From contig NZ_AQHJ01000035.1 of NCBI RefSeq assembly GCF_014925405.1, positions 186,001-250,000 on the forward strand: a DNA stretch of 64,000 bases. The letters are read 5' to 3'. Source of the DNA: Pseudoalteromonas ulvae UL12 (GTDB taxonomy: Bacteria; Pseudomonadota; Gammaproteobacteria; Enterobacterales; Alteromonadaceae). Below the pieces are notes generated by a model. The model was given only the letters and a program-made list of their open reading frames with translations. It was not told the DNA's origin and did not search any database. The stretch's first letter is position 1; each line of letters opens with the position of its first letter. Shown here piece after piece: positions 19,912 to 28,816 of this stretch. Position numbers and translations under genes: made by a program.

Positions 19912-20780
19912 ATCCATTGATAACGATTCGTGATTTGAATAAATCATATGGCAGTAAACAGGTGCTATCAGACATCAATTTAACCTGCCAAGCAGGGCAG
20001 ATCATTGGCTTAGTGGGGCCAAATGGCGCAGGTAAAACCACGTGTTTACAAGCGCTGTTAGGATTGACGGACTTTAGTGGCGAGATTGATGTACTGGGTC
20101 ATCACCCGCAAAAAGATCGGGTCGCAATGCTCGAAGATGTCGCCTATATTGCCGATGTGGCCATTTTGCCTCGTTGGTTAAAAGTATCGCAAGCGCTCAG
20201 TTACATGAATGATATTCATAAAAACTTTAATTTAGAAAAAGCGCAGGCATTTTTGGCTAAAACTAACATCAAAACCAGCGATAAAGTTAAAGCTTTGTCA
20301 AAGGGCATGATTACCCAGCTGCATTTAGCGCTCATATTAGCCATTGATGCCAAAGTGTTAGTGCTCGACGAGCCAACGTTAGGACTCGATATTTTAACTC
20401 GGCGCCAATTTTACACCCATTTATTGGAAGAGTTTTACACTGATGAGAAGTGCATCATTATTACCACCCATCAGATAGAAGAAATCGATCACATTTTAAC
20501 AGACGTGGCGTTTATTCAAGATGGCCAAATTGTGCTGGCACAAAACACAGATGAGATCCGCGAGCGTTTTTGTTTGCTTGCTGTGAGCAACGAGCAACTA
20601 GAGCAGATCACACCGTTGAAACCATTATATAAAAATAGCCTGTTAGGGCTGACAAGTGTACTAATCGACCAGACACAATTAGATGACGATCAACGTGCAC
20701 ATTTGCCAACACTCGGTGACATTGGGGTACCCAGTTTGGCGGATATTTTTGTCGGTGTGATGAGTAAGGAGGCATGCTAA
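19908..20780 (+). CDS. ABC transporter ATP-binding protein
   Basis: A 290-aa ATPase of the antibiotic/bacitracin exporter type: Walker A GLVGPNGAGKTT, Walker B KVLVLDEPTLGLD, and a degenerate signature (LSKGM in place of LSGGQ), common in the YtrB/BcrA group. The start overlaps the gntR stop (ATGA). It pairs with the permease that follows. Function is inferred as export of, or response to, membrane-active compounds, as for the Bacillus ytr and bcr systems; the real substrate is unknown. Confidence 0.9.
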   Translation: MNPLITIRDLNKSYGSKQVLSDINLTCQAGQIIGLVGPNGAGKTTCLQALLGLTDFSGEIDVLGHHPQKDRVAMLEDVAYIADVAILPRWLKVSQALSYMNDIHKNFNLEKAQAFLAKTNIKTSDKVKALSKGMITQLHLALILAIDAKVLVLDEPTLGLDILTRRQFYTHLLEEFYTDEKCIIITTHQIEEIDHILTDVAFIQDGQIVLAQNTDEIRERFCLLAVSNEQLEQITPLKPLYKNSLLGLTSVLIDQTQLDDDQRAHLPTLGDIGVPSLADIFVGVMSKEAC

Positions 20781-21682
20781 TGCAACATTCAATCATTAAA
20801 GCTTCAATTAAAAAAGAATTCTGGGAATTCAAAGGGGTACTGACATGGGTACCAGTTGCGATAATCGGTTTATTGCTTGCGATTCCGTTATTGGCAATGG
20901 CGCTAAATGGCCTAGATGGCGAAAAATTCTTAAAAGGGATGTCACAACTTAACGAATTTGCCCAAACGCCGGAGCTACAGGGCTTTTTCTTTACGTCTAT
21001 TGTGTCGCTGTTTGCACCTTTTATCCTGATCGGTTTTATTGTGCAGTGCTATTACTTCATTAATTGTTTGTTTGACGAACGACGTGATCGCTCAGTGATA
21101 TTTTGGCGCTCATTACCTGTGTCTGATCGGATCACGATTGGTAGCAAGTTGTTCACCGGTGCTGTAGTGATCCCCGCTATTTTCGCCTCTGCGGCCACAA
21201 TGTTATTTATGTTAGGCGCAGTACTGAGCTTGATTTGCGCACTTGTACTGAATGTGTTTTATGATATTTCACTTTGGGCGTTTTTAGCACAATTAAACGT
21301 ATTGTCGACGATTAGCGCCATCTGGTTGAGTCTGATTGTCATTGCGCTGTGGTTGTTGCCTTTGTACAGTTGGCTCTTATTAACTTCGATTTACGCAAAA
21401 AAAGCCCCGTTTTTATGGGCGGTGTTACCGATAGTCGCGTTATTGCTTGTTGAAGGGATGGTTGTGCATTATTTCCAGCTTTCACAGCCTTGGCTAGCAC
21501 TCGCGTTAAAAGACTATTTATCGTTAAAGCCGATGATCGAAACCAATAACAACGATTTATTACTGCCATTTGAAGCCTTTAAATTATTAGTTAACCAAAT
21601 CAGCATCAGCACCTTTGTTGTTTCGGGTGTGTTTATTTACGCCACTTACTGGTTAAGAGTGAATAAAAAAGACGTCGACTAG
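20780..21682 (+). CDS. ABC transporter permease
   Basis: About 300 aa with six predicted membrane helices (first at about residues 23-42, others around 75-95, 115-150, 160-190, 205-225 and 270-290). ATG at 20780 is preferred over ATG at 20774 because AAGGAGG (20767-20772) is 7 nt from the former; it also overlaps the ATPase stop (TAATG). ABC-2-type permease partner of the ATPase. End of the operon; two hairpins follow. Confidence 0.88.
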   Translation: MQHSIIKASIKKEFWEFKGVLTWVPVAIIGLLLAIPLLAMALNGLDGEKFLKGMSQLNEFAQTPELQGFFFTSIVSLFAPFILIGFIVQCYYFINCLFDERRDRSVIFWRSLPVSDRITIGSKLFTGAVVIPAIFASAATMLFMLGAVLSLICALVLNVFYDISLWAFLAQLNVLSTISAIWLSLIVIALWLLPLYSWLLLTSIYAKKAPFLWAVLPIVALLLVEGMVVHYFQLSQPWLALALKDYLSLKPMIETNNNDLLLPFEAFKLLVNQISISTFVVSGVFIYATYWLRVNKKDVD

Positions 21683-21690
21683 CCATTTAA

Positions 21691-21721
21691 AGCTCACATT
21701 CCTATGACTTGAATGTGAGCT
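21691..21721 (+). terminator. Perfect 11-bp hairpin after the ABC operon
   Basis: AGCTCACATTC with its exact complement GAATGTGAGCT, 9-nt loop. No T run; followed by a second hairpin. Confidence 0.5.
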
Positions 21722-21744
21722 GCTACTCTCAAACAATAAAAAAT

Positions 21745-21772
21745 GCCGCTGGTTTTTCGCTGCGGCTTTTTT
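21745..21772 (+). terminator. Rho-independent terminator
   Basis: GCCGC/GCGGC stem followed by T6; end of the gntR-ABC operon. Confidence 0.7.
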
Positions 21773-21886
21773 AATTCTCACCGTGACTCCTCACGCTATT
21801 TCAAAGCATTCATTACAGATCCGCAATTGTTTCTTGCTCTAGCCTGCTCACAAGAGGATTTTTAACAACGATGTTATTTGTGCTGG

Positions 21887-22020
21887 GAAGTTTTAGCGAC
21901 ATAGTGTCGCAAAGGGATTTTGCACTGTAAAATCAATGTTTTCTAAGCAGAAGTTATTCGTCACATGACTGTATTTGATAACGATTATTGCGAATTTTTA
22001 CAAGAGACTTTGCTAGCAAG
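21887..22020 (+). repeat. Dispersed repeat, diverged copy E
   Basis: Shares TAGCGACATAGTGTCGC, CAATGTTTTCTAAGCAGAAGTTATTC and the following spacing with copies C and D, but is heavily diverged. At 22080-22100 a 21-mer is the exact reverse complement of 3771-3791 next to the integron. Confidence 0.45.
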
Positions 22021-22163
22021 AGGTACAAAAATTTGATACTAATACGACGCGCAAAAAAAACGAGCATTGCTGCCGCAAAAAAACGACCCAATCGCTCGTT
22101 ATTAAATATTAGCTGTCAAATCATCGTCAAAAATTTGGTTTAATTCGAAACTGAGTGGTAATT

Positions 22164-22778
22164 ATGCAAAAAGCACGAGTGGTTAATAATTCGTTTGAAC
22201 ATTGGCAACCTATACTTGAGAGCTGGCTTGAAGAGCTAGGGATTGCGTCTTTATACTCTGAGGGCTCAGATGCTGCTTATTTACATCTAGAACAAGGTAA
22301 CACGCACTTGTTGTCTGTTTCAGCTGCAAAGTCAGGCTATGCTACTATGCAAGAAGTAATTGGTAAGCCTAAAGATGGTCTCACAAAACGCAGATTAGAC
22401 CTTTGCATCTTCGACGAAAGTCACTTAGAGCTAGTTGAGGCTAAGTGGTATGAGTTTCTCGGTTCTAAAATAAATAAATCTGATCACAACTACCAAATGA
22501 AGCTTGCTCTCAATGATGTAGATAATTATCGCAATGATTCAAAGTTATTTTTACGTAAACATGCTAAAACAGGTGTGGTGTACTGCACACCCTATTTTCA
22601 TGTTGTTCCGTCTGAGGAAGAACTTAAAAGTTTAGTTGAACATTTAGTGAGCGAAATTGAAATCGACGCTTGGGCATTTTCTTTTATCCCAAAAGATCGA
22701 AAACTTAACTACCATTGTGAAGGCAGGATCTATCCTGGAGTCATAATATTGATTAAAGGCTTGCGTGAAAGCAGCTAA
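22164..22778 (+). CDS. Hypothetical protein with PD-(D/E)XK nuclease-like motif
   Basis: About 204 aa from ATG 22164 (GTG 22155 is an alternative). No family is named with confidence. The stretch RRLDLCIFDESHLELVEAKW has the D-x(n)-E-x-K arrangement on two predicted beta strands that marks PD-(D/E)XK phosphodiesterases. This could be a restriction-like or defence nuclease, or a non-catalytic relative. No partner methylase or helicase is adjacent. It stands alone between repeat copies in an accessory patch, which suggests acquisition. The gap 22779-23122 holds no gene, only a RAYT-type end motif at its right side. Confidence 0.6.
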   Translation: MQKARVVNNSFEHWQPILESWLEELGIASLYSEGSDAAYLHLEQGNTHLLSVSAAKSGYATMQEVIGKPKDGLTKRRLDLCIFDESHLELVEAKWYEFLGSKINKSDHNYQMKLALNDVDNYRNDSKLFLRKHAKTGVVYCTPYFHVVPSEEELKSLVEHLVSEIEIDAWAFSFIPKDRKLNYHCEGRIYPGVIILIKGLRESS

Positions 22779-23017
22779 CACATATCAGTCGATCTCTCGT
22801 TAATTAGGCATTACTCATTTTCTTGGCCGCGCTAGTGGTCAAATCCAAATCAAACAAATTAGTCTATTTCGTCTGTCAATGTGGCTAGGAGGTAGGGTGA
22901 CGCATGAAACTAAAGCGAAACATTCATTGGTTAACCTCATCATTGTGCTCCAGTTAATATCAGACTCAAATCAGGTGGCTTAGGTTTATAGGGAGAGATT
23001 TATAGTGTTGTATTTTT

Positions 23018-23056
23018 ACTTATATTAATTAAAATCAATGAGATATTTATGGTTAT
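23018..23056 (+). repeat. Solo RAYT-type end motif
   Basis: TTAATTAAAATCAATGAGATATTTATGG, the same AT-rich lead-in and end motif as at 62970-63001, but the following TGTCAT is replaced by TTATTA. Confidence 0.55.
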
Positions 23057-23122
23057 TAAGTATTTTAACGTACTTTTTCTTTATTCTGTTTTTACAATTA
23101 TTTTTTAACAAAAAGGAATTTT

Positions 23123-23563
23123 ATGGAGCGTTACAATCACTCTCAGTTTGGAGTCCCTTTAGCTATTATAATCGGGGGTGTTGCTGTTCTTGTGTTGGCG
23201 GGCTTATACCTAAATAAAGAGGGTTTTGAGGTTGTCGGGGTTGTATTTTTGATCATGGCGTTGATACTTTCATTATTTTATAAGCTAACAATCAAGGTTG
23301 AAAACGACATTATAAGATGGGCCTTTGGTATCGGTTTAATTAATAAGCAACTAGCTATATCAGAAATTAAATCTACCCAAATCGTCGAGAACCCATGGTA
23401 CTGTGGCTGGGGGATCCGCATGATGAGTGAGGGGACTTTGTATAATATTTCAGGTTTTCAAGCTGTTAATTTAGAGCTCAAAGATGGCACTCATATCAGA
23501 CTTGGCACAGATGACCCACACCAACTGAAAGTAGTTATTGATACCTACATGTCCGAAAAGTGA
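23123..23563 (+). CDS. Membrane protein with C-terminal PH-like domain, 146 aa
   Basis: Start ATG 23123 behind AAAAAGGAATTTT. Two membrane helices (about residues 11-30 and 37-54) are followed by a beta-rich cytoplasmic domain (KLTIKVENDIIRWAFG ... IAISEIKS-like repeat pattern, LELKDGTHIRLGTDDP) that looks like a bacterial PH-like domain. Function unknown. It directly precedes an orphan attC, so it may itself be a former cassette, though no attC is seen on its left. Confidence 0.65.
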   Translation: MERYNHSQFGVPLAIIIGGVAVLVLAGLYLNKEGFEVVGVVFLIMALILSLFYKLTIKVENDIIRWAFGIGLINKQLAISEIKSTQIVENPWYCGWGIRMMSEGTLYNISGFQAVNLELKDGTHIRLGTDDPHQLKVVIDTYMSEK

Positions 23564-23644
23564 TTAGAACTTCATGGGAAAACTTTGGGCGTGGGTCAAA
23601 AAACCTGATACATATGGACAATACTGTAGTGCAGTCTTGATGAA

Positions 23645-23751
23645 TACAAGTTGCTCAAGTCTTTTCATAAATCCACAGAGAGAATTAACAGTTGGCTTGG
23701 CGCTTTATGCAAGTTTAGCCAACAGTCCATTGCCCTTTAGCAAAGCGTTGA
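23645..23751 (+). other. Orphan attC site outside the main integron
   Basis: Starts TACAAGTTGCTCAAGTC, contains AACAGTTGGCTTGGCGC pairing with GTTTAGCCAACAGTCC, and ends CAAAGCGTTG. Same layout as the attC sites at 4.2-7.2 kb, yet 16 kb away and with no integrase. The forward frame over it (23574-23804) is not a gene. Confidence 0.75.
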
Positions 23752-23769
23752 ATAATCGGAAATCTACCA

Positions 23770-24264
23770 TTGTTGTACTTAAGAAAGCCTGTTGTAGAGG
23801 ATGAGGCTGAAATCAAATCACTTTATGAAAGAAGTGGTTCTCTACATCGTCCCTGGTCGTACCCGCCGAAAGACTACCATTCATACCTTTCGGATTATGG
23901 TAGGTATTTTCTTTGTCTTGAGGAAACGGGTGATATTGTTGGCACTTTCAATGTTTCGGGTGTTGTAAGAGGGTATTTTCAATCTGCCTATTTAGGGTAT
24001 GAAGTCTTTTCTCCATACCATGGAAAAGGCTTCATGCGTATTGGGTTGGCACTATTTATTAAAGAAGCATTTGGCCAACTTAACCTTCACCGCCTAGAGG
24101 CAAATATTCAACCTGAAAACGAGGTGTCTATAAAATTAGTTTTGGGTGCAGGCTTTGTTAAAGAGGGATTCTCAAGAAACTATCTAAATATTGGCGGGCA
24201 AGGCTGGAGAGATCATGAGCGTTGGGCATTAGTAAATGAACATTGGCATGAAGAGAATTCATAA
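23770..24264 (+). CDS. Cassette gene: GNAT N-acetyltransferase (RimJ/RimL-like)
   Basis: About 164 aa, TTG start at 23770 (TTG 23773 also possible; weak RBS). GNAT motif A is YHGKGFMRIGLALFIKEAF; LNLHRLEANIQPENEVSI and the ending GWRDHERWALV are typical of the RimJ/RimL ribosomal-protein acetyltransferase branch. Small GNATs are frequent integron cassettes, where some confer drug resistance by acetylation; the substrate here is unknown. It sits between the orphan attC and the start of another attC (TAACAATCGCATT at 24262), so the unit is a complete gene cassette without a nearby integrase. Confidence 0.85.
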   Translation: MLYLRKPVVEDEAEIKSLYERSGSLHRPWSYPPKDYHSYLSDYGRYFLCLEETGDIVGTFNVSGVVRGYFQSAYLGYEVFSPYHGKGFMRIGLALFIKEAFGQLNLHRLEANIQPENEVSIKLVLGAGFVKEGFSRNYLNIGGQGWRDHERWALVNEHWHEENS

Positions 24265-24290
24265 CAATCGCATTAAAATCGACGTCTAAT
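24262..24290 (+). other. attC 5' half-site after the orphan cassette
   Basis: TAACAATCGCATTAAAATCGACG right at the stop codon of the GNAT gene is a typical R''-L'' start, but no matching L'-R' half follows, so the array is truncated here. Confidence 0.5.
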
Positions 24291-24417
24291 ATTCCGCCTG
24301 CTTTGTGTTAAATATCCGGCTAAATTCTCTAAATGTATGGCTATTGGGTCGTGCGGGTTCTCTGCTTTTTTAATTGAGTATTTGTGAAACTAATTATCCC
24401 AATTAATGCAATTGGTT

Positions 24418-24438
24418 TTGCAAATCATTCTCATTTCT
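24418..24438 (+). promoter_or_regulatory. Fur-box-like site
   Basis: TTGCAAATCATTCTCATTTC, about 50 bp upstream of the TonB receptor start, resembles the Fur consensus (repeated NATWAT units). Iron repression of the receptor and the following reductase gene is inferred. Confidence 0.5.
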
Positions 24439-24483
24439 ATTATATTCCGTCGTGATTTCATAATAATTTATTTAGGCCCTCAG

Positions 24484-26625
24484 ATGACACGTCGTACTTT
24501 CAAGTTAAGCGCTCTTTTTGCTGCTACTTCTGCAATAATTTCTGGTCATGTTTTTGCTGATGATGGCAAAAAAGACATTGAAAAAATCCAAGTGTTAGGT
24601 GACAAGCACAGTAACTATTTGGCTGTGGAAGCAGAAACAGCTTCTAAGCTGGGTATTTCGATTAAAGAAACGCCGCAATCTGTCCGAGTCGTTACTCGCG
24701 CATTAATGGACGACTTTTCGTTAGATGATGTTAATCAAGTGCTTGAAACCACTCCGGGTGTGTCTGTCGAAAAAATAGAAACAGACCGTACTTACTACAA
24801 GGCACGCGGGTTTGATATTCTGAATTTTCAGGTTGATGGCTTAGGTTTGCCACAAGAGCGTGGAGTATTGCAAGGCACCCTTGATACGGCGATTTATCAA
24901 CGGATCGAAGTGGCGATGGGGGCTAATGGCATGATGACCGGAGCTGGGAATCCTTCGGCAACGGTGAACTTTATTCGCAAACGTCCAACCACTGATTTAC
25001 GTGCTGATGTGTCTGTAACGGCGGGCTCTTGGTCAAACAAACGGATTGAAGCGGATGTATCAGGCAGTTTTAACGATGTTGTGTCTAGCCGCATCGTGGC
25101 GGTGAAACAAAAACGTGAGTCGTACCTTGACCGCTATGCAGTCGACCGTGACGTTTTTTATGGCATTGTGGAATTGGCACTCACGGATACCACCACTTTA
25201 ACGTCGAGCTTAACGTATCAAAGTAATGATTCAGATAGCCCTCTTTGGGGGGCGTTGGCATTATTTGATAATAAAGGCCAGCCAACAAATTATGACGTAT
25301 CGACGTCTACGGCTGCTGATTGGGCGTATTGGAACAATACTTCAAAACAAGCGTTTGTTGAGCTTGAGCAATTGATTGGTGACAATTGGAGTATTTTGGC
25401 GCGTTATGCGCACACGCAAAACGAGCAAGATTCAAACTTGTTTTATGTGTACGGCACGCCAGATGCTGAAACAGGTTTAGGCTTAACTGGTTACGCCAGT
25501 GACTACCAATTACGTGACCGCGTGAACTTGCTTGATGTCTATGCGCGCGGCAGTTTTGAGCTATTTGGTCAAACGCATTTAGTGGCATTGGGTGCCAGCG
25601 AAGCAGATATGTATTATTTTGACCGCTCATTGTATGACTACCAAACGGGCAATGGTTTTCCAGCGATGCCGAATTTAAATGAGTGGGATGGTGCCGCGCC
25701 AGTGCCAACACTGGTGGATGTAAACCCCAATGCACCGGGTTCTGATGTTCACAGTGAGCAAAGCTCGCAGTATGTGTCTGCCCGTTTTTCTATTACGGAT
25801 GAGTTAAAACTTCTCGGTGGCTTAAGATACACCAATTGGCAAACCAAGGGGTTGTCGTATGGTAATGACAAAGGCCGTGAGCAAAGCAACACAAGCGCTC
25901 ATTTTGGGTTAGTTTACACCGTTAATGACGATATCAATGTGTATTCATCTTACAGCGATACGTTTGCGCCGCAGTCTGAAAAAGACATCTCGGGCGCTCA
26001 ACTGGCGCCAATTGAAGGCGACACACAAGAGCTGGGTGTTAAAGCTGAGCTGTTTGATTCGAGCTTGATGTTAAACGTGGCGTTATTCAATGCTGAGCAA
26101 GTCAATATTGCGGTAGGAGATGCGGCTAATTCAACGCCGGATCAAACAGTGCACAAAGCAGCACCAGGCATTCAATCTAAGGGATACGAGATTGAGCTAA
26201 GTGGTGATTTAGGCTATGGCTTTAGCGCAAACTTAGGCTTCACCCACACCAACATTGATGTGTCTGATACGGTTAATGCGGGTAATATCCAAGCGCAGTT
26301 AGTGAAAGATTATACTCCTAAGCAAGTATTTAAACTGGCAGTCAAGCATGAGGTTGAGGCGATTGAAGGCCTAAGCTTTGGTCTGAATATGCGCTGGCAA
26401 GATGATATTAGCCGCATTCAAAACCCACAACCTTTAGTGGTGACCAAGCAAGATGCCTATGCCATTGTTAACATGATGGCCAGTTACGACATTAACGAGA
26501 AAGTTAATCTGACGTTTAATGTCAATAACGTATTTGATCAGCAATATCTGAACTCATTGTATTGGGCGCAGGGTTATTATGGTGCTCCTAGAAATTTTGC
26601 AATGACGCTTAATTGGTCATTGTAA
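24484..26625 (+). CDS. TonB-dependent siderophore receptor
   Basis: ATG at 24484 gives a 713-aa outer-membrane receptor: signal peptide MTRRTFKLSALFAATSAI... ending near AFADD-type ...VFADD, TonB-box-like region EKIQVLG, plug domain (SIKETPQSVRVVTRALM, VLETTPGVSVEK), then a 22-strand barrel ending in aromatic-rich NWSL. It imports ferric siderophores using TonB energy; the ligand is unknown. The longer upstream frame to 24406 would run through the Fur box and is rejected. Terminator and a PepSY reductase gene follow, a frequent siderophore-uptake pair. Confidence 0.93.
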   Translation: MTRRTFKLSALFAATSAIISGHVFADDGKKDIEKIQVLGDKHSNYLAVEAETASKLGISIKETPQSVRVVTRALMDDFSLDDVNQVLETTPGVSVEKIETDRTYYKARGFDILNFQVDGLGLPQERGVLQGTLDTAIYQRIEVAMGANGMMTGAGNPSATVNFIRKRPTTDLRADVSVTAGSWSNKRIEADVSGSFNDVVSSRIVAVKQKRESYLDRYAVDRDVFYGIVELALTDTTTLTSSLTYQSNDSDSPLWGALALFDNKGQPTNYDVSTSTAADWAYWNNTSKQAFVELEQLIGDNWSILARYAHTQNEQDSNLFYVYGTPDAETGLGLTGYASDYQLRDRVNLLDVYARGSFELFGQTHLVALGASEADMYYFDRSLYDYQTGNGFPAMPNLNEWDGAAPVPTLVDVNPNAPGSDVHSEQSSQYVSARFSITDELKLLGGLRYTNWQTKGLSYGNDKGREQSNTSAHFGLVYTVNDDINVYSSYSDTFAPQSEKDISGAQLAPIEGDTQELGVKAELFDSSLMLNVALFNAEQVNIAVGDAANSTPDQTVHKAAPGIQSKGYEIELSGDLGYGFSANLGFTHTNIDVSDTVNAGNIQAQLVKDYTPKQVFKLAVKHEVEAIEGLSFGLNMRWQDDISRIQNPQPLVVTKQDAYAIVNMMASYDINEKVNLTFNVNNVFDQQYLNSLYWAQGYYGAPRNFAMTLNWSL

Positions 26626-26640
26626 TTTCATACAGCTATC

Positions 26641-26663
26641 AAGGCCGCATGTGCGGCCTTTTT
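26641..26663 (+). terminator. Terminator or attenuator between receptor and reductase
   Basis: Nine-bp stem AAGGCCGCA/TGCGGCCTT followed by T runs, in the 67-bp gap. It probably lowers expression of the downstream gene relative to the receptor. Confidence 0.8.
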
Positions 26664-26692
26664 CGTGTTGGGAGAACAACAGGGGCACAACA

Positions 26693-27790
26693 ATGAAAAA
26701 AACACTCCACTTATGGCATCGCTATTTGGGTTTAGTGGTTGCGATACCACTGATTATTATTTCGTTAACTGGCAGTATTTTAGTCTTCAAAGAAGAGGTC
26801 GATCACTGGCTGATGCCTGAGCTGACGGTTGTTGCTGGCACTTCTGGGCAACGGTTAGGTTATGACGTCTTGCGAGATACAGTCAATTCAGCGTTAAATG
26901 GTTATGAAATTGGCAGTTGGGAAGTGTTTGATGATGGCCAAACTGCTGATCGCATCTATGTACTTAAACATGGCACTAACGAATGGTTTAAAGTGTATTT
27001 AGATCAGTATCAAGGTGAAGTGCGTTCGCAGCCCGTTGCGGTTAATCATTATCTGACCGATTGGTTGCTTGATTTGCACTATAAATTTTTGATTGGTGAT
27101 ACTGGGCTTTGGTTTACAGGTGTAGCCTCGCTTATTTTATTATTTATGGGGATTTCAGGGCTGATTATTTATCGTCAGTTTTGGAAAAAGTTTTTTACGT
27201 TACGGTTAAAAGTGAAACGGATTGCCCTGTTTAGTGATCTTCATAAGTTGGTGGGAATTTGGTCTGCACCTGTGTTACTAGTGATTGGTTTTACTGGCGT
27301 GTATTGGAATATTTCTGAAATTATCCATCATGAGCTTGAGCACAGCCAAGAAGAGCAGCATGTTATTACTGGACGACTTTATAACCATGCATTATCTCTG
27401 GATAAAATGATGGCAGAAGCATCGCAGCAAATGGGGGGCTTTCAAGCGACTTACTTGTTGTTTCCGTATGAGCCAGAGTTACAAGTTACGTTTTTTGGTG
27501 AAGTGGCCGATACCAGTTTTGTCACGAGCGAGTACTCATCAACCGTGAGCTTTGATAAACAAAGTGGTGGGCGGTTATCAAATTACGACATCCGAGAAGC
27601 GCCGTTTTATTTAGTGGCGGTCGATAGCTTCAGAAAACTGCACTTTGGTTATTTTGTTGGTTTACCAAGTCGGATTATTTGGTGTCTGATAGGGCTAACG
27701 CCACTTATTTTTACTGTGACAGGTTGTTATATGTGGCTAAAACGACGAAGGCCTAAAAAACGATTATCCCGTATTACACAACCGATTTGA
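26693..27790 (+). CDS. PepSY-associated TM protein (siderophore-iron reductase-like)
   Basis: ATG 26693 (behind AGGGGC) gives 365 aa. The family shows an N-terminal membrane helix after LHLWHRYLGLVV, a PepSY-type periplasmic domain, two middle helices (about residues 140-165 and 190-215) with conserved histidines (LHKLVGIW), and a last helix near 330-355. Such proteins act in the inner membrane, probably reducing or releasing iron from siderophores; they are usually next to TonB receptors, as here. Ends at a strong terminator. Confidence 0.87.
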   Translation: MKKTLHLWHRYLGLVVAIPLIIISLTGSILVFKEEVDHWLMPELTVVAGTSGQRLGYDVLRDTVNSALNGYEIGSWEVFDDGQTADRIYVLKHGTNEWFKVYLDQYQGEVRSQPVAVNHYLTDWLLDLHYKFLIGDTGLWFTGVASLILLFMGISGLIIYRQFWKKFFTLRLKVKRIALFSDLHKLVGIWSAPVLLVIGFTGVYWNISEIIHHELEHSQEEQHVITGRLYNHALSLDKMMAEASQQMGGFQATYLLFPYEPELQVTFFGEVADTSFVTSEYSSTVSFDKQSGGRLSNYDIREAPFYLVAVDSFRKLHFGYFVGLPSRIIWCLIGLTPLIFTVTGCYMWLKRRRPKKRLSRITQPI

Positions 27791-27795
27791 TCAAT

Positions 27796-27822
27796 AGCCA
27801 GAGACGTCTCTGGCTTTTTTTG
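27796..27822 (+). terminator. Rho-independent terminator
   Basis: Near-perfect palindrome AGCCAGAGACGTCTCTGGCT followed by T7. Confidence 0.9.
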
Positions 27823-27982
27823 TGTCTGAATCCTTAGGGAGTAACTCGATAAATAGACAAGGAGAAAGTGTAAAAGTGAAAAAGTGCAAAGTTAGGCTTT
27901 TGTTTGCACAGGGTTTTTACTGTGGTTATATGGATTAAACTGGCCAGCTTAACAGTGTGCGTATTGATAATACGTTCAAATA

Positions 27983-28189
27983 ATGGCACTGTCGGCAGTT
28001 GTGGGCTTTTTGTTTTATGCTATAGGTTGTTTGCTTTTAAAAATACTGACATTGGGTCGATACAAGATGGCCTTGAAAGATTTTGCTTCGTTTAAAAGTG
28101 GAAAATCGATACAGGTCATGTCAATCATTGCGATTGGCGCAAGTGTTTATATCGCGATAATTGCATTCATCGTCTATGTAACTAGTTAA
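27983..28189 (+). CDS. Small membrane protein, 68 aa
   Basis: Two strongly hydrophobic helices (about residues 2-24 and 42-66) separated by a basic loop (GRYKMALKDFASFKSGKS). No clear ribosome-binding site, but the hydrophobic pattern and an in-frame stop just upstream support a real small gene, and a hairpin terminator follows. The overlapping frame at 27904-28095 is less likely. Function unknown. Confidence 0.5.
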   Translation: MALSAVVGFLFYAIGCLLLKILTLGRYKMALKDFASFKSGKSIQVMSIIAIGASVYIAIIAFIVYVTS

Positions 28190-28226
28190 AATATAAAAAT
28201 AAAATTGCAGCTAAACACATAAAAAA

Positions 28227-28259
28227 GGGCGCCCTAGTTTGGTTGCCCTTCTTTTATTT
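28227..28259 (+). terminator. Terminator-like hairpin
   Basis: AAGGGC ... GCCCTT stem with a 14-nt loop followed by TCTTTT, between the small membrane gene and the BLUF gene (convergent). Confidence 0.55.
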
Positions 28260-28286
28260 CGATAATTCAACTGATTTAAACACGCA

Positions 28287-28715
28287 TTAAAGGGTGGACG
28301 ATTGATAATCTTGGCTAAAAATCCGCAATAACTTAATGGGCAGTGGAATGGCCACTTTGCCATCTTGATAGTCATCCATGGCGGCTTTGAGCTCTCGATA
28401 TTTACTGTCTTTGTCAGTATCTAAGTTAATCATGCCCATGCTCCATTTAGAAAACACGCGCTTTTCAATCGGAATAGACTGCATTAAGTTGCAGTCTTTA
28501 TGGCGAGTATCTTGGGTGATTTTTTCGTATAAATTCTCAATAACGTGTTTTTCGCCTTCTAGCACCTGTACGATCCAGCCGCCATTGTAGAATAAACACC
28601 CAGTAATATTGAGATTATCGTTGTTACGCCGAGAAACTTCGAGCAACTCAACAAAATCATGACTGGTGTATTTATGCGTTTCTCTACTTTGATAAATTAA
28701 TTGATGCAAAGGCAT
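28287..28715 (-). CDS. BLUF-domain blue-light sensor protein
   Basis: A 142-aa single BLUF domain that binds FAD. Key residues are visible: Tyr8 in LIYQSR, Asn32 in SRRNN, Gln50 in GGWIVQVLEG and the WSMG segment after RVF. These form the Tyr-Gln hydrogen-bond switch of the photocycle. The C-terminus (about 100-142) forms the capping helices; there is no fused output domain, so it must act through a partner protein. Single gene. In related bacteria short BLUF proteins influence motility, biofilm or stress genes; here no partner is adjacent. Confidence 0.92.
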   Translation of the reverse strand: MPLHQLIYQSRETHKYTSHDFVELLEVSRRNNDNLNITGCLFYNGGWIVQVLEGEKHVIENLYEKITQDTRHKDCNLMQSIPIEKRVFSKWSMGMINLDTDKDSKYRELKAAMDDYQDGKVAIPLPIKLLRIFSQDYQSSTL

Positions 28716-28816
28716 AGCGTGCCTGCTTTTTTATTAAGTGCTGTTAAATATATAACCCTTAAACGGGCATACGTCACTGTCTGAGCGAAAATTTTGTTAA
28801 GTCAGTGTGTTCGTTG

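Noticed and set aside
23574..23804. 76-aa forward frame
   Set aside because: Runs through the orphan attC; the residues reflect the attC hairpin, not a protein.
25307..25735. 142-aa minus-strand frame inside the TonB receptor
   Set aside because: Antisense shadow; no RBS and an improbable His-rich product.
27904..28095. 63-aa frame overlapping the small membrane gene
   Set aside because: Less hydrophobic-consistent than the 27983-28189 frame and ends in the middle of it.
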